DNA from: an uncultured Rhodoferax sp.
GTDB lineage: Bacteria > Pseudomonadota > Gammaproteobacteria > Burkholderiales > Burkholderiaceae_C
Direction: 5' to 3'
Assembly: GCF_946221635.1 (NCBI RefSeq)
Contig: NZ_CAMIHB010000016.1
Span: forward strand, 40,373-104,372
Length of the DNA stretch: 64,000 nucleotides
The notes under the pieces were generated by a model, which did not search any database, had not been told where the DNA came from, and saw only the letters and a program-made list of their open reading frames with translations. Shown here piece after piece: positions 43,629-51,816 of this stretch. The stretch's first letter is position 1; each line of letters starts with the position of its first letter. The position numbers were made by a program, and so were the translations under genes.

Positions 43629-44447
43629 TTAACCCAGGTGGATGATGGAGCGTGCGCCGTCGCGCCGTCCGATGATGTTGAGCAGATTGGCCAGCGCGTC
43701 TTCGCGGCCGGCGGCGGCCCGGGCTTCGCCGTCGAAGCGCAGGCGGCCCTGCTGCCATTGGCCCTGGCCTTGCAGCTGCAGCGCGCCGTCCAGGGTTTGC
43801 AGTGCCAGTGTGGGCGCTTCGCCACCCTGCAGCAGCAGGCGGTAGCTGCCCACGGCCTGCAGGGGGGAGAGGCGGGTGCGCATCTGCAGCGCGTCCATCT
43901 GCAACCGGCCCTGCAGTGCCAGGTGGTCGGCTTGCCACCGCAGGGCCAGGCCCTGCGGCTGCAAGGCCAGCGTACCCTGCAGTTGGATGGTGTTCCAGGG
44001 CGTGCCCAGGCCCGCCAGCAAGGCGCTGGGCAGGCGCAGGGCGTGGCCCGCGTCCAGATCGGCAGCCTGCAGTTGCAGCGCGCCGGTAGACGCGCCCAGT
44101 TTGATCTCCCACGGCGCCTGCAGGCAGCAGGGTGCTTCCAGGCGCAAGGCGGCGCCCAGCCATTGCGGACGCAATCGCCAAGTCACGCGCCCGGGCAGCG
44201 CGGTGGCCACCGCAGCGTCGGCCCCCAGCGTCAGCTGGGCACTGCCGTCCCAGACGGTGCCCAGGGGCTGCAATAGCTGTACGTGCTGCTGGCTGGCCTG
44301 CGCCACGCCCCAGGCGAGCCAGCGCGCGGGCGCAAACAGGGTGCTAGCAAGCAGCCCGCCGGCCAGGACTCCGGCCACGGCCCAGGCCCAGGGTGCGCCG
44401 CGCCGGGATGCGGCGGTCAGATGGGGGTGGAGGTGCGGGCGGGCCAT
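43629..44447 (-). CDS. gspN: Type II secretion protein GspN
   Basis: 272 aa. N-terminal membrane anchor at about residues 19-40 (APWAWAVAGVLAGGLLASTL); the rest is periplasmic, with LGTVWDGSAQLTLGADA and LQLQGQGQWQQGRLRFDGEA typical of GspN. Dispensable or accessory in systems that have it. Lies between gspM (12-bp gap) and gspD (4-bp gap). Confidence 0.88.
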   Translation of the reverse strand: MARPHLHPHLTAASRRGAPWAWAVAGVLAGGLLASTLFAPARWLAWGVAQASQQHVQLLQPLGTVWDGSAQLTLGADAAVATALPGRVTWRLRPQWLGAALRLEAPCCLQAPWEIKLGASTGALQLQAADLDAGHALRLPSALLAGLGTPWNTIQLQGTLALQPQGLALRWQADHLALQGRLQMDALQMRTRLSPLQAVGSYRLLLQGGEAPTLALQTLDGALQLQGQGQWQQGRLRFDGEARAAAGREDALANLLNIIGRRDGARSIIHLG

Positions 44448-44459
44448 GGGGGAGATGGC

Positions 44460-44933
44460 TTACTGGCCGGGCAAAGGCAGTTGCAGCGTGCCGCTCCAGC
44501 CGCCCTTGGCGTCGCGGCCCAGGCTGGCCTGGCTGGGGGCCAGGCGCGCCTCGGTGCGCACGCGGGCCAGCCACTGGGCCAGCGCCTGCGGGCGGGTGCC
44601 GCGCAGTGTCACGGTGGCCAGCGTGTCCTGCACCACCAGGCTGCCGCTGCCCTCCAGCGCGCTCAGCGTGCCTTGCAGGGCCTGTTGTGCGGCAGTGGTC
44701 GACAGCGGGGGCTGGGCTTGCAAGCCCTGGGCTTCGGCCTGCAGACTGCGCATGGCCTGGAGCTGGGCTTCCAGTTGCGGCGCCTGGGCCTCCCACTGGC
44801 GCAGGCTGCGCAGGGCCGGCGCCAGGCCCTGCCACCACAGCAGTGCCACCGCGACCAGCGCCAGTGCGATGCCCAGCATGCGCTGCTCGCGCGGCGCGCG
44901 TTGGGTCCACCAGCGGTGCAAGGCGGTGTTCAT
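44460..44933 (-). CDS. gspM: Type II secretion protein GspM
   Basis: 157 aa. Short cytoplasmic N-terminus, one membrane helix (LGIALALVAVALLWWQGLAP, about 20-40), a coiled coil (LRQWEAQAPQLEAQLQAMRS) and a ferredoxin-like periplasmic domain. Partner of GspL in the inner-membrane platform. It overlaps the gspL stop by 4 bp. Confidence 0.88.
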   Translation of the reverse strand: MNTALHRWWTQRAPREQRMLGIALALVAVALLWWQGLAPALRSLRQWEAQAPQLEAQLQAMRSLQAEAQGLQAQPPLSTTAAQQALQGTLSALEGSGSLVVQDTLATVTLRGTRPQALAQWLARVRTEARLAPSQASLGRDAKGGWSGTLQLPLPGQ

Positions 44934-46117
44934 GGGGTGCTCCTGGGGCTGAGGTGCAGGGTGTCGCCGTCCAGGCGGGCGCTGTAGCCCAGTGGCTGCA
45001 ACTGGCCCTGCAGGCTGCCGAACTGCGCGGGTGGAACCGTGATGCCTCGGATGCGCAGTTCGCCCGCTACAAAATCAATAGCTGCTGGCGCAGGATTAAC
45101 GGGGGCTAAGGCCTCAAAACCCTCCAAGCCGCCAAGGGCAGACAGCATGCTCTCCAGATCGCGGGCCGAGGCCTGGCCGCTGGCCTGGCGCAGACGGGCA
45201 ACGGCCTGGGCCATCTGCCGCGGCGCGTCGACCACCACGGGCGTGTTGGGGAAGGCGGCCAGCAGCGTGGACTGCATGGCGCGGCGCTGCTGGGCGAGCT
45301 GGCTTCTCGCCTGCCAGGCGGCAGCATTGAGCCCGACGAGTTGCGCCAGCAGCAGCGCAACCAGGGCCCAGCGCGCCGGGCGCCATTGCGGCGCTTGCCA
45401 TAGCGCAACGGCGCCCTGTTGCAGGCGTCGCACCCAGGGGGCGCTGGGTGCCATGTCGCCTTGGGCCAGGTCCCAGGCGCTGTGCGCGCAGCGTTGCAGG
45501 CGTTCGTCGCGGGGCAGTACGCGCACCTCGCCGCGGTGCAGTGCCTCGGCCAGGCTGGCCAGGGCAGGTTCGGCCAGCACCGTCTGTACCGGCCAGGACG
45601 TGGGAAGGGGGGTGGCGCCGGTGTGCTCGGGGGGCAGCGGGCGGCGGTGCACGCCCTGCGTGTCCACCCACACGGCCTCCGCCGTGTCGGCATTGCCCGT
45701 CACCCACAGGGTGCCCGCGGCGGCGCCGTGGTCGGCCTGCGGCGCCCATTCGGGCACAACCGCGCCAATCGGGTGGCCCGCGCGCTCCAGCGCCTGCAAG
45801 GCCTGGCGCAACCAGTTGCGCGCGCAGGCCGCCACCCATACGGCGCCATCCGCGGCAGGAGAGGGTTGCAGCGCAAAATGCATCTGGCCGGGCTCGTCCA
45901 GCAACTGGTCTTCCAGCAGCCCTTCAAGTACGGCGCGCAGGCGCGCACCCTGGCGCGCCACCCCGGCTGGCAGTTGCACACGGTGCCAGGACAGGGCCTG
46001 CGCCGGCACCACCACGGTCACACGGCCCGCGCGTGCGGCACCCACCCATTCCCATTGCGCCACCGGGGTGGCGCCGGATTCGGCAGGTAGCGGCAAGAGG
46101 ACGAGCGATGGGGTCAT
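44930..46117 (-). CDS. gspL: Type II secretion protein GspL
   Basis: 395 aa from ATG 46117 (MTPSLVLLPLPAESGATPVA). Cytoplasmic actin-like domain that binds GspE (residues about 1-235), one membrane helix (WALVALLLAQLVGLNAAAWQ) and a periplasmic C-terminal domain. ATG 46162 would overlap gspK and add 15 residues without homology. One 40-bp repeat lies in the periplasmic domain and encodes APVNPAPAAIDFVAGE, nearly the same peptide as in pgi. Confidence 0.9.
   Translation of the reverse strand: MTPSLVLLPLPAESGATPVAQWEWVGAARAGRVTVVVPAQALSWHRVQLPAGVARQGARLRAVLEGLLEDQLLDEPGQMHFALQPSPAADGAVWVAACARNWLRQALQALERAGHPIGAVVPEWAPQADHGAAAGTLWVTGNADTAEAVWVDTQGVHRRPLPPEHTGATPLPTSWPVQTVLAEPALASLAEALHRGEVRVLPRDERLQRCAHSAWDLAQGDMAPSAPWVRRLQQGAVALWQAPQWRPARWALVALLLAQLVGLNAAAWQARSQLAQQRRAMQSTLLAAFPNTPVVVDAPRQMAQAVARLRQASGQASARDLESMLSALGGLEGFEALAPVNPAPAAIDFVAGELRIRGITVPPAQFGSLQGQLQPLGYSARLDGDTLHLSPRSTP
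45066..45105 (-). repeat. 40-bp dispersed repeat, copy 7 (in gspL)
   Basis: Exact minus-strand match at all fixed positions, preceded by TTAG. Sense to gspL, encoding APVNPAPAAIDFVAGE, compare APVNYAGAATDFVAGE in pgi. Confidence 0.85.
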
Positions 46118-46139
46118 GGGTGGGGCGTCTGAGGGCGCT

Positions 46140-47093
46140 TCATTGTACGAACGCCATTTCACCGGCCACGCGCTCTTTCCATAGCGGTTTTACCAGCAGG
46201 CCTTCGCGTTGCACCACGGTGCGCTCGGTCGTGTCCAGCGTGCCCAGGCGCAGGCGTGCGCGCACCTCGAAGTAGCGTGAGTTCACGCTGTGCTGCGCGT
46301 CCAGCGTGACCAGCTTGGCCACCCCGGCGGCCTGCACCACATCGGCCAGCGAACGGAAGGGATTGAGCGTGCGCGCGGCCACCAGGCGCTGCGCGGCCGC
46401 AGCGTCCACCCCCAGGCTGGCCTGCAACAGGGCTGGCGCGGCGGTGTTGAGGTTGAGCGGTGTGCGTTCTGGCAGCAGCACTACATAGGGCTGCAACGCA
46501 CGCACACTGGGCGCGGACAGGCCCAGCCAGTGCAGCTGTTCGGCACTGCGCGGCAGCAGGGGATGGGGCTGCCGGGCGAAGCCTGCGCTGTCCGGTGGCT
46601 CCAGCGCCAGCTGCAGCTGGCTTACCAGCCGCTGCAGCTCGACGGGTGGGAGGTGCAAGGCCTCAAACAGGCGGGTCGCGGTCTGCAGTGTGGCCGGTTC
46701 GGCCCGACCCTCCTGGACCAGGTTGAGCAGGTTGAGCCGCCCTTGCAGGTCCACGATCTGGCCCGACAGGCTGGCGGCCTGCAGCGCGTCCAGCGCGCCG
46801 TCCCCCTCACTGGCCAGAAAGGCCGAGAGCTTGGCCTCCTGCAGGGGCACCGCCCAGGGCTCGGCCAGGTGGTCGGTCGTGCCGGTGCGTGTGTCCTCGC
46901 GCAGGATGAGCCGCGCCCAGTCGGCCGCGCCCTGCAGGAGCCAGCTGGCCTGGATGCGTTGGCGCTCGGCGCTCTCCACCTCCAGTGTGCGCCACTGCTG
47001 CCACAGCGCAGCAGCACTCAGCGCCGCCACCAGCGTGACCAGCAGCATGGCGGTAAGGATGGCAGCACCGCGCTGGCGTGGCGCGCGCATCAT
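46140..47093 (-). CDS. gspK: Type II secretion minor pseudopilin GspK
   Basis: 317 aa from ATG 47093. Prepilin-like start RQRGAAILTAMLLVTLVAAL (GspK lacks Glu at +5, as here), pseudopilin helix, then the large helical domain inserted in the pilin fold (LPERTPLNLNTAAPALLQAS with helix-hairpin motif). Caps the pseudopilus tip with GspI and GspJ. ATGA overlap with gspJ. Confidence 0.93.
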   Translation of the reverse strand: MMRAPRQRGAAILTAMLLVTLVAALSAAALWQQWRTLEVESAERQRIQASWLLQGAADWARLILREDTRTGTTDHLAEPWAVPLQEAKLSAFLASEGDGALDALQAASLSGQIVDLQGRLNLLNLVQEGRAEPATLQTATRLFEALHLPPVELQRLVSQLQLALEPPDSAGFARQPHPLLPRSAEQLHWLGLSAPSVRALQPYVVLLPERTPLNLNTAAPALLQASLGVDAAAAQRLVAARTLNPFRSLADVVQAAGVAKLVTLDAQHSVNSRYFEVRARLRLGTLDTTERTVVQREGLLVKPLWKERVAGEMAFVQ

Positions 47094-47767
47094 GGCGTGC
47101 CTCCGCTGCTGGGGCGAGCCCAGTCGCGCACCAATGTCCCCGCCAGCGGGTGGGGGGCTGCCACGCTGAGCACCAGGCGCACGCCGTCGGGCACCTGGGG
47201 GGGCGCTTCCCCGCCTGCCGCATTGCTGCCAGCGCTGGAGAGTGGGTTGCTCCAGGCGCCGCCGCGGTAGAAGAAAAGCTGCCATTGCGCCAGTGCGGCG
47301 ATGCGTACTTCGCGCGTGCGCAGGCCGTTGGGTGTGTCTGCGCCTGCCCCCTGCACCCAGGCTCCGGCCGCGGCCCAGGCGCCAGCCCATTCCTCACGCG
47401 TGCGCACGGGGGCGGACTGCCAGCGCAGCCACTGCGCGCGGCCTTCGCGCTCAGCCCGCGTCCAGGCTACCACTTGGGCGCCCGCTTCCGCGCCGGCGGC
47501 GGCGCGGCGCGTCAGGCGCAGTGCGCGGCCGTCCCAGTCCAGCGCGCGGGTCTGGGGCAGCTCGGTCACAGCGTCCAGGTCGGTGGTCCATTGCGCCAGG
47601 CCCGCGTCCAGCGCCAGCACCGCGTCGGCGTGTTCGCGGTTGGTGTCGCGGGCCTGTTGCATGCCGGCCAGCGCGCGCCAGCCCAGCACCGCCATGAGCG
47701 CCATCACGGCCAAGGCCACCAGCAGCTCGATGAGGGTGAAACCGCGCGGGCGGTGGGTGGTTCGCAT
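47090..47767 (-). CDS. gspJ: Type II secretion minor pseudopilin GspJ
   Basis: 225 aa from ATG 47767 (MRTTHRPRGFTLIELLVALA): prepilin peptidase site G-FTLIE, hydrophobic helix, then LDAGLAQWTTDLDAVTELPQ and LFFYRGGAWSNPLS as in GspJ. Start and stop overlap the adjacent gspI and gspK genes. Confidence 0.93.
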   Translation of the reverse strand: MRTTHRPRGFTLIELLVALAVMALMAVLGWRALAGMQQARDTNREHADAVLALDAGLAQWTTDLDAVTELPQTRALDWDGRALRLTRRAAAGAEAGAQVVAWTRAEREGRAQWLRWQSAPVRTREEWAGAWAAAGAWVQGAGADTPNGLRTREVRIAALAQWQLFFYRGGAWSNPLSSAGSNAAGGEAPPQVPDGVRLVLSVAAPHPLAGTLVRDWARPSSGGTP

Positions 47768-48135
47768 CAGTAGCGCCCCACCACGGTGCCCAATTGCAAG
47801 AGCGGCACGCCGTCCAGCGCCACACGCGCTTCCACGCGGCGGAAGTTGGGGTTGGGCGTGGGCTGCACCAGCAGGCGCAGGTCCAGCGTGCGCCCGGCCT
47901 GTTCGCAGCTGCGATTGCTGTCGCCCACATCGGGCAGCTGGCGCGACAGGCGCACCTGGGCCAGCGCGTTTTCCGCGCACAGTTGCGCCAGCACGCGCTC
48001 GGTCTGGCGGCTGGTGTTGCGCGTCAGTGCGGCCGTGGCCTGCAGGCCCGCAATCAGCGTCACGGCCACGATGGCCAGTGCCACCAGCACTTCAATGAGG
48101 GTGAAGCCCTCACAGTGACGGTGCAGGCGGTTCAT
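47767..48135 (-). CDS. gspI: Type II secretion minor pseudopilin GspI
   Basis: 122 aa from ATG 48135 (MNRLHRHCEGFTLIEVLVAL). Prepilin site G-FTLIE, then CAENALAQVRLSRQLPDVGD, the AENALA-type motif of GspI, and the conserved end LLVQPTPNPNFRRVEARVAL. TGATG overlap with gspJ. Confidence 0.93.
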   Translation of the reverse strand: MNRLHRHCEGFTLIEVLVALAIVAVTLIAGLQATAALTRNTSRQTERVLAQLCAENALAQVRLSRQLPDVGDSNRSCEQAGRTLDLRLLVQPTPNPNFRRVEARVALDGVPLLQLGTVVGRY

Positions 48136-48563
48136 GGCGCGCTGCTCTGCACGGCAAACGGCCGCACACCATCGGTAGCCACCCACAGGCTGCGCCCGGG
48201 CTGCTCCTGTTTCCACAGGCGCACGGCTTGCGGAGGCAGCAGGGGTTCGGGGCCCAGCAACAGGGGCTCGCCTTGGGCTTGGGTGCCGGCGGTTTGCCAG
48301 GTGCTGGGCGGGGGCGGGGCGTCTTGCGCCGGAGGCAGGCCTTCCAGCACAAAACCTTGTGCGGTGGCGCGCCAGCGCACCGGTACGCCGCTGGCACGCG
48401 ACTGGGCGCGGGCCGATTCGAGCAGGGCCGCCAGGCGCTGGGCTTCCTGGTCCAGCTGGGACTGCGTGGCGTCGCGCAGCGCAAGCGTCACCCCGGCAGC
48501 GGCCACTCCCACGATGGCGACCACCAGCAGGAGTTCGAGCAGGGTGAAGCCGCGCGCTTTCAC
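48132..48563 (-). CDS. gspH: Type II secretion minor pseudopilin GspH
   Basis: 143 aa, GTG start at 48563 overlapping the gspG stop (48560-48562). MKARGFTLLELLLVVAIVGV is the prepilin signal with G-FTLLE; the rest (SQLDQEAQRLAALLESARAQ; GVPVRWRATAQGFVLEGLPP) is GspH-like. Overlaps gspI by ATGA. Confidence 0.92.
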   Translation of the reverse strand: MKARGFTLLELLLVVAIVGVAAAGVTLALRDATQSQLDQEAQRLAALLESARAQSRASGVPVRWRATAQGFVLEGLPPAQDAPPPPSTWQTAGTQAQGEPLLLGPEPLLPPQAVRLWKQEQPGRSLWVATDGVRPFAVQSSAP

Positions 48564-48991
48564 CAGTTCCCGATGTCGGCGTCCTTGCCCTCGCCGCCGG
48601 CCTGGCCATCGGCGCCCAGGCTCATCACGTCGATCTCGCCCTTGAGGCCGGGGTTCAGGTACAGGTAGGCGCGGCCCCAGGGGTCGTTGGGCAGCTTGTC
48701 CAGGTAGGGGCGCCAGTTGGGCGGCGGCGTGCCGGCGGTGGGCTTGGTCACCAGGGCCTGCAGGCCTTGCTCACCCGTGGGGTAGCGCTGGTTGTCCAGC
48801 TTGTAGAGCTTGAGCGCCTGCGTGAGGTTGGCGATGTCGGTCTTGGCGGCGGTGACGCGTGCATCGTCGGCACGGTCCAGCACGTTGGGCACGATGAGTG
48901 CGGCCAGCACGCCGATGATCACCAGCACCACCATGAGTTCGATCAGCGTGAAACCGCGGGAAAGGGTGGCGGGGCGGGGAGCAAGGCGCAT
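48560..48991 (-). CDS. gspG: Type II secretion major pseudopilin GspG
   Basis: 143 aa from ATG 48991. Prepilin site SRGFTLIELMVVLVIIGVLA, then KLYKLDNQRYPTGEQGLQAL and PYLDKLPNDPWGRAYLYLNP, the calcium-binding C-terminus typical of GspG, ending DADIGNW. First gene of the minus-strand gsp operon, so the promoter is expected in the 68-bp gap to gspC. Confidence 0.96.
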   Translation of the reverse strand: MRLAPRPATLSRGFTLIELMVVLVIIGVLAALIVPNVLDRADDARVTAAKTDIANLTQALKLYKLDNQRYPTGEQGLQALVTKPTAGTPPPNWRPYLDKLPNDPWGRAYLYLNPGLKGEIDVMSLGADGQAGGEGKDADIGNW

Positions 48992-49059
48992 GGTGAGCGG
49001 GCCAAGGGGCAAGGGTGGAAGGGGCGTCCGCCCTTGGGGGCGAAACGCGTGGGCCTTCC

Positions 49060-49542
49060 ATGATAATGCGCCGCATGGCCCTGTCTGCCCCTTCCCTGTG
49101 GTGGCCGCGTATCGCGGCGTTTGTCCTCGCGGCACTGGCTGCCGCCAGCGCCGTGGCCTGGGGCCTGCGCGTGCTGGCGCCCGCGCCGGATCGGGGGGTG
49201 GCCGCTGCCGTCACGCCACCTCTCGCACCAGATGCCCAGGCCGTGGCACGCGCATTGGGGGCAACTGCGGGGGCCGGTCCGTCGGCGACGGCACCGTCGG
49301 CGCCTGTGCTGGAGTCTGCGCGCTTTGTGCTGACCGGGGTGGTTGTAAAGGGGGCGACGCAGGGGGCGGCCCTGCTGTCGGTGGATGGCAAGCCGGCCAA
49401 GCCCTATGCCGTGGGCGCGGCAGTGGTGGACGGCTGGGCCCTGCAGTCCGTGCAGGGGCGCAGGGCCACGCTGGTGCGCAACGGCCTGGACATGGTGCTG
49501 GATCTGCCGGCGCTTGGCGTGAAGGGAAAAATGGCGCCCTAG
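49060..49542 (+). CDS. gspC: Type II secretion protein GspC-like (short)
   Basis: 160 aa. One membrane helix (IAAFVLAALAAASAVAWGLR, about 16-36), a Pro/Ala linker, and a homology-region domain (FVLTGVVVKGATQGAALLSV, then YAVGAAVVDGWALQSVQGRR). It lacks the C-terminal PDZ or coiled-coil of larger GspC proteins, as in many Burkholderiales. ATG 49060 is used; 49066 and 49075 are alternatives. Divergent from gspG. Its TAG stop belongs to the 40-bp repeat that follows. Confidence 0.85.
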   Translation: MIMRRMALSAPSLWWPRIAAFVLAALAAASAVAWGLRVLAPAPDRGVAAAVTPPLAPDAQAVARALGATAGAGPSATAPSAPVLESARFVLTGVVVKGATQGAALLSVDGKPAKPYAVGAAVVDGWALQSVQGRRATLVRNGLDMVLDLPALGVKGKMAP

Positions 49543-49582
49543 CCCTTATGGAATGTGCGCTAGCAGCTACTATTTTTATAGC
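49543..49582 (+). repeat. 40-bp dispersed repeat, copy 8 (gspC-ilvA gap)
   Basis: CCCTT instead of CCCCC, other fixed positions intact. The TAG before it, part of the repeat edge in most copies, is the gspC stop codon. It fills most of the 46-bp space before ilvA. Confidence 0.8.
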
Positions 49583-49588
49583 AATTGC

Positions 49589-51211
49589 TCAGCGTTGCAG
49601 GAACATGCGGTACACCGGGTTGGCGGTTTCTTCCACATAGGGGTAGCCCAGCGTTTCCAGAAACTGCGAAAACGCGGCGTTGTCCGCTTGCGGCACCTGC
49701 AAGCCCACAAGGATGCGGCCATAGTCCGCACCCTGGTTGCGGTAGTGGAAGAGGCTGATGTTCCACCCCGGGCGCATCAGGCTCAGGAACTTCATCAGCG
49801 CACCCGGCCGCTCGGGGAACACAAAGCGCAGCAGGCGCTCGTCCTGCGCCAGGTGGGAGATGCCGCCCACCATGTGGCGGATGTGCTCCTTGGCCAGCTC
49901 ATCGTGTGTCAGATCCAGGGTCTGGAAGCCGTTCTTCTCGAAGTTCTTCGCCACCTTGGCCGACTCGCCCTTGCCCTGCGTGCTCAGACCCACGAACACA
50001 TGGGCCTTGGCCGCGTCGCTGATGCGGTAGTTGAATTCGGTCACATTGCGCGTGCCGCCAGGCAGCTCGCCAATCAGCTCGCAAAAGCGCTTGAAGCTGC
50101 CGCGTTCCTCGGGAATCGTCACCGCAAACAGCGCCTCGCGCTCCTCGCCCACTTCGGCGCGCTCGGCCACAAAGCGCAGGCGGTCGAAGTTCATGTTGGC
50201 GCCGCAGAGGATGGCCGCGTAGGTCTCGCCCTTGGTCTTGTGCGTGGCCACGTATTGCTTGATGGCGGCCACGGCCAAGGCGCCTGCGGGCTCCACGATG
50301 GAGCGCGTGTCTACAAAGATGTCCTTGATGGCCGCGCAGACGGCGTCGGTGTCTACCGTGACATAGTCGTCCACCAAGTTGCTGGCGATGCGGAAAGTTT
50401 CTTCGCCCACCAATTTCACGGCCGTGCCGTCGGAGAACAAGCCCACGTCAGGCAGCGTCACGCGCTCCTTGGCGCCCACCGACTGGATCATGGCGTTGGA
50501 GTCGTTCATCTGCACCCCGATGACTTTCACGCCGGGCGCCACCGCCTTGATGTAGTTGGCCACGCCCGAGATCAGGCCGCCGCCGCCGATCGCCACAAAC
50601 ACCGCATCGATGCCGGGGCCGCTTTTGCTGCCCGTCTTGTGGCCCGATTTGGCCGCTTTGTCCGCGCCCAGGGTCTGCACCTGGCGCATGATTTCCATCG
50701 CCACTGTGCCCTGACCGGCGATCACGTCCGGGTCGTCAAAAGGGTGCACAAAGGTCAGGCCCTCCTGCTTCTGAAGCGCCACGGCGTGGCCGTAGGCGTC
50801 GGAATAGCTTTCACCAAACAGCACCACCTCGCCGCCAAAACCGCGCACCGCATCCACCTTGAGCTGGGGCGTGGTGGTGGGCATGACGATCACAGCGCGT
50901 ATGCCCATGCGGTTGGCCGACAGGGCCACGCCCTGGGCATGGTTGCCGGCAGAGGCGCAGATCACGCCGCGCGCGATCTGCTCGGGTGGCAGTTGCGCCA
51001 TCTTGTTGTAGGCGCCGCGCAGCTTGAAGCTGCGCACGGGCTGCTGGTCTTCGCGCTTGAAGAGCACGGTGTTGTGCAGGCGCCGGCTCAGCGCGCGGGC
51101 GGGTTCCAGCGGCGTTTCGTTGGCTACGTCATAGACGCGCGCGCTCAGAATCTTGGTGAGGTAGTCCGCAGGGGTCAGGGTCGCAGTGGTGGGCTGGCTG
51201 GAAGAGGTCAC
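49589..51211 (-). CDS. ilvA: Threonine ammonia-lyase, biosynthetic
   Basis: First step of isoleucine synthesis: threonine to 2-oxobutanoate. 540 aa. GTG 51211 is chosen because TTGGAG lies 10 bases upstream. PLP Lys about 63 in SFKLRGAYNK; glycine loop AIGGGGLISG; two C-terminal ACT-like regulatory domains (ALFAVTIPEERGSFKRFCEL, LLRFVFPERPGALMKFLSLM), so feedback control by isoleucine/valine is expected. Divergent from the OsmC gene across a gap with two palindromes. Confidence 0.95.
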   Translation of the reverse strand: MTSSSQPTTATLTPADYLTKILSARVYDVANETPLEPARALSRRLHNTVLFKREDQQPVRSFKLRGAYNKMAQLPPEQIARGVICASAGNHAQGVALSANRMGIRAVIVMPTTTPQLKVDAVRGFGGEVVLFGESYSDAYGHAVALQKQEGLTFVHPFDDPDVIAGQGTVAMEIMRQVQTLGADKAAKSGHKTGSKSGPGIDAVFVAIGGGGLISGVANYIKAVAPGVKVIGVQMNDSNAMIQSVGAKERVTLPDVGLFSDGTAVKLVGEETFRIASNLVDDYVTVDTDAVCAAIKDIFVDTRSIVEPAGALAVAAIKQYVATHKTKGETYAAILCGANMNFDRLRFVAERAEVGEEREALFAVTIPEERGSFKRFCELIGELPGGTRNVTEFNYRISDAAKAHVFVGLSTQGKGESAKVAKNFEKNGFQTLDLTHDELAKEHIRHMVGGISHLAQDERLLRFVFPERPGALMKFLSLMRPGWNISLFHYRNQGADYGRILVGLQVPQADNAAFSQFLETLGYPYVEETANPVYRMFLQR

Positions 51212-51245
51212 GGGGCTACACTCCAAGAAGAAATAGGGATATCCA

Positions 51246-51275
51246 ATCAAATTACTCCGCGCGGAGTGATTTGAT
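51246..51275. promoter_or_regulatory. 30-bp near-perfect palindrome between ilvA and the OsmC gene
   Basis: The core ACTCCGCGCGGAGT is perfect (51254-51267); arms ATCAAAT and ATTTGAT extend it to 30 bp with one mismatched pair. It lies 35 bp upstream of the ilvA start and 58 bp upstream of the OsmC start. Probable operator for divergent control. Confidence 0.7.
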
Positions 51276-51297
51276 GTATTGTAGTGTCAAGTTTTTG

Positions 51298-51311
51298 GCC
51301 CCGCGCGGGGC
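51298..51311. promoter_or_regulatory. Second CGCG-centred palindrome upstream of the OsmC gene
   Basis: GCCCCGCGCGGGGC is perfect and shares CYCCGCGCGGRG with the palindrome at 51254-51267; the centres are 44 bp apart, about four helical turns. It lies just before the OsmC ribosome site. Confidence 0.55.
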
Positions 51312-51332
51312 ATATTGAAAAGGATGCAAGTC

Positions 51333-51782
51333 ATGGAATGCACAGTCAGCTGGACCGGTGGTCTGGATACCCGCTCCGGCATGGGGTTTATTGCCGAAAC
51401 CGGCAGCGGCCACACATTGGTCATGGACGGTGCGCCCGATGCGGCCAAGCCCGAGAATGGTGGCCAGAATCTGGCGCCGCGCCCCATGGAGACCGTTCTG
51501 GCGGGTACGGGCGGCTGCACGGCCTATGACGTGGTGCTCATCCTCAAGCGGGGCCGTCACGATGTGCGCGGCTGCAGCGTCAAGCTCACTACTGAGCGCG
51601 CACCGGTGGACCCCAAGGTTTTCACCAAGATCCACATGCAATTCACCGTGCGCGGACGCGGCATTCCCGCCAGCGCCGTGGAGCGCGCCATCGCCATGAG
51701 CCACGAGAAGTACTGCTCTGCCAGCATCATGCTGGGCAAGACGGCAGAAATCACTACCGGCTTTGAGCTGATCGAGGACTGA
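51333..51782 (+). CDS. OsmC/Ohr family protein
   Basis: 149 aa. ATG 51333 (MECTVSWTGG) has AAGG nine bases upstream. Catalytic-type Cys are present as GTGGCTAYDV and SHEKYCSASIML, the two Cys of OsmC-like peroxide/organic hydroperoxide reductases. The NGGQNLAPRPMETVLAG stretch is typical of the YhfA-like subgroup, whose substrate is less clear than for Ohr. Divergent from ilvA with probable shared operators. Confidence 0.9.
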   Translation: MECTVSWTGGLDTRSGMGFIAETGSGHTLVMDGAPDAAKPENGGQNLAPRPMETVLAGTGGCTAYDVVLILKRGRHDVRGCSVKLTTERAPVDPKVFTKIHMQFTVRGRGIPASAVERAIAMSHEKYCSASIMLGKTAEITTGFELIED

Positions 51783-51816
51783 GCACAGGGGCCCGGAGTC
51801 CCTGCAGTTCCATTTC

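Noticed and set aside
44270..44360. Another possible copy of the 40-bp repeat in gspN (CAATAGCTG...GCTGCTGG)
   Set aside because: Spacing does not fit and the CCCCC, GCGC and TAGC blocks are missing or misplaced.
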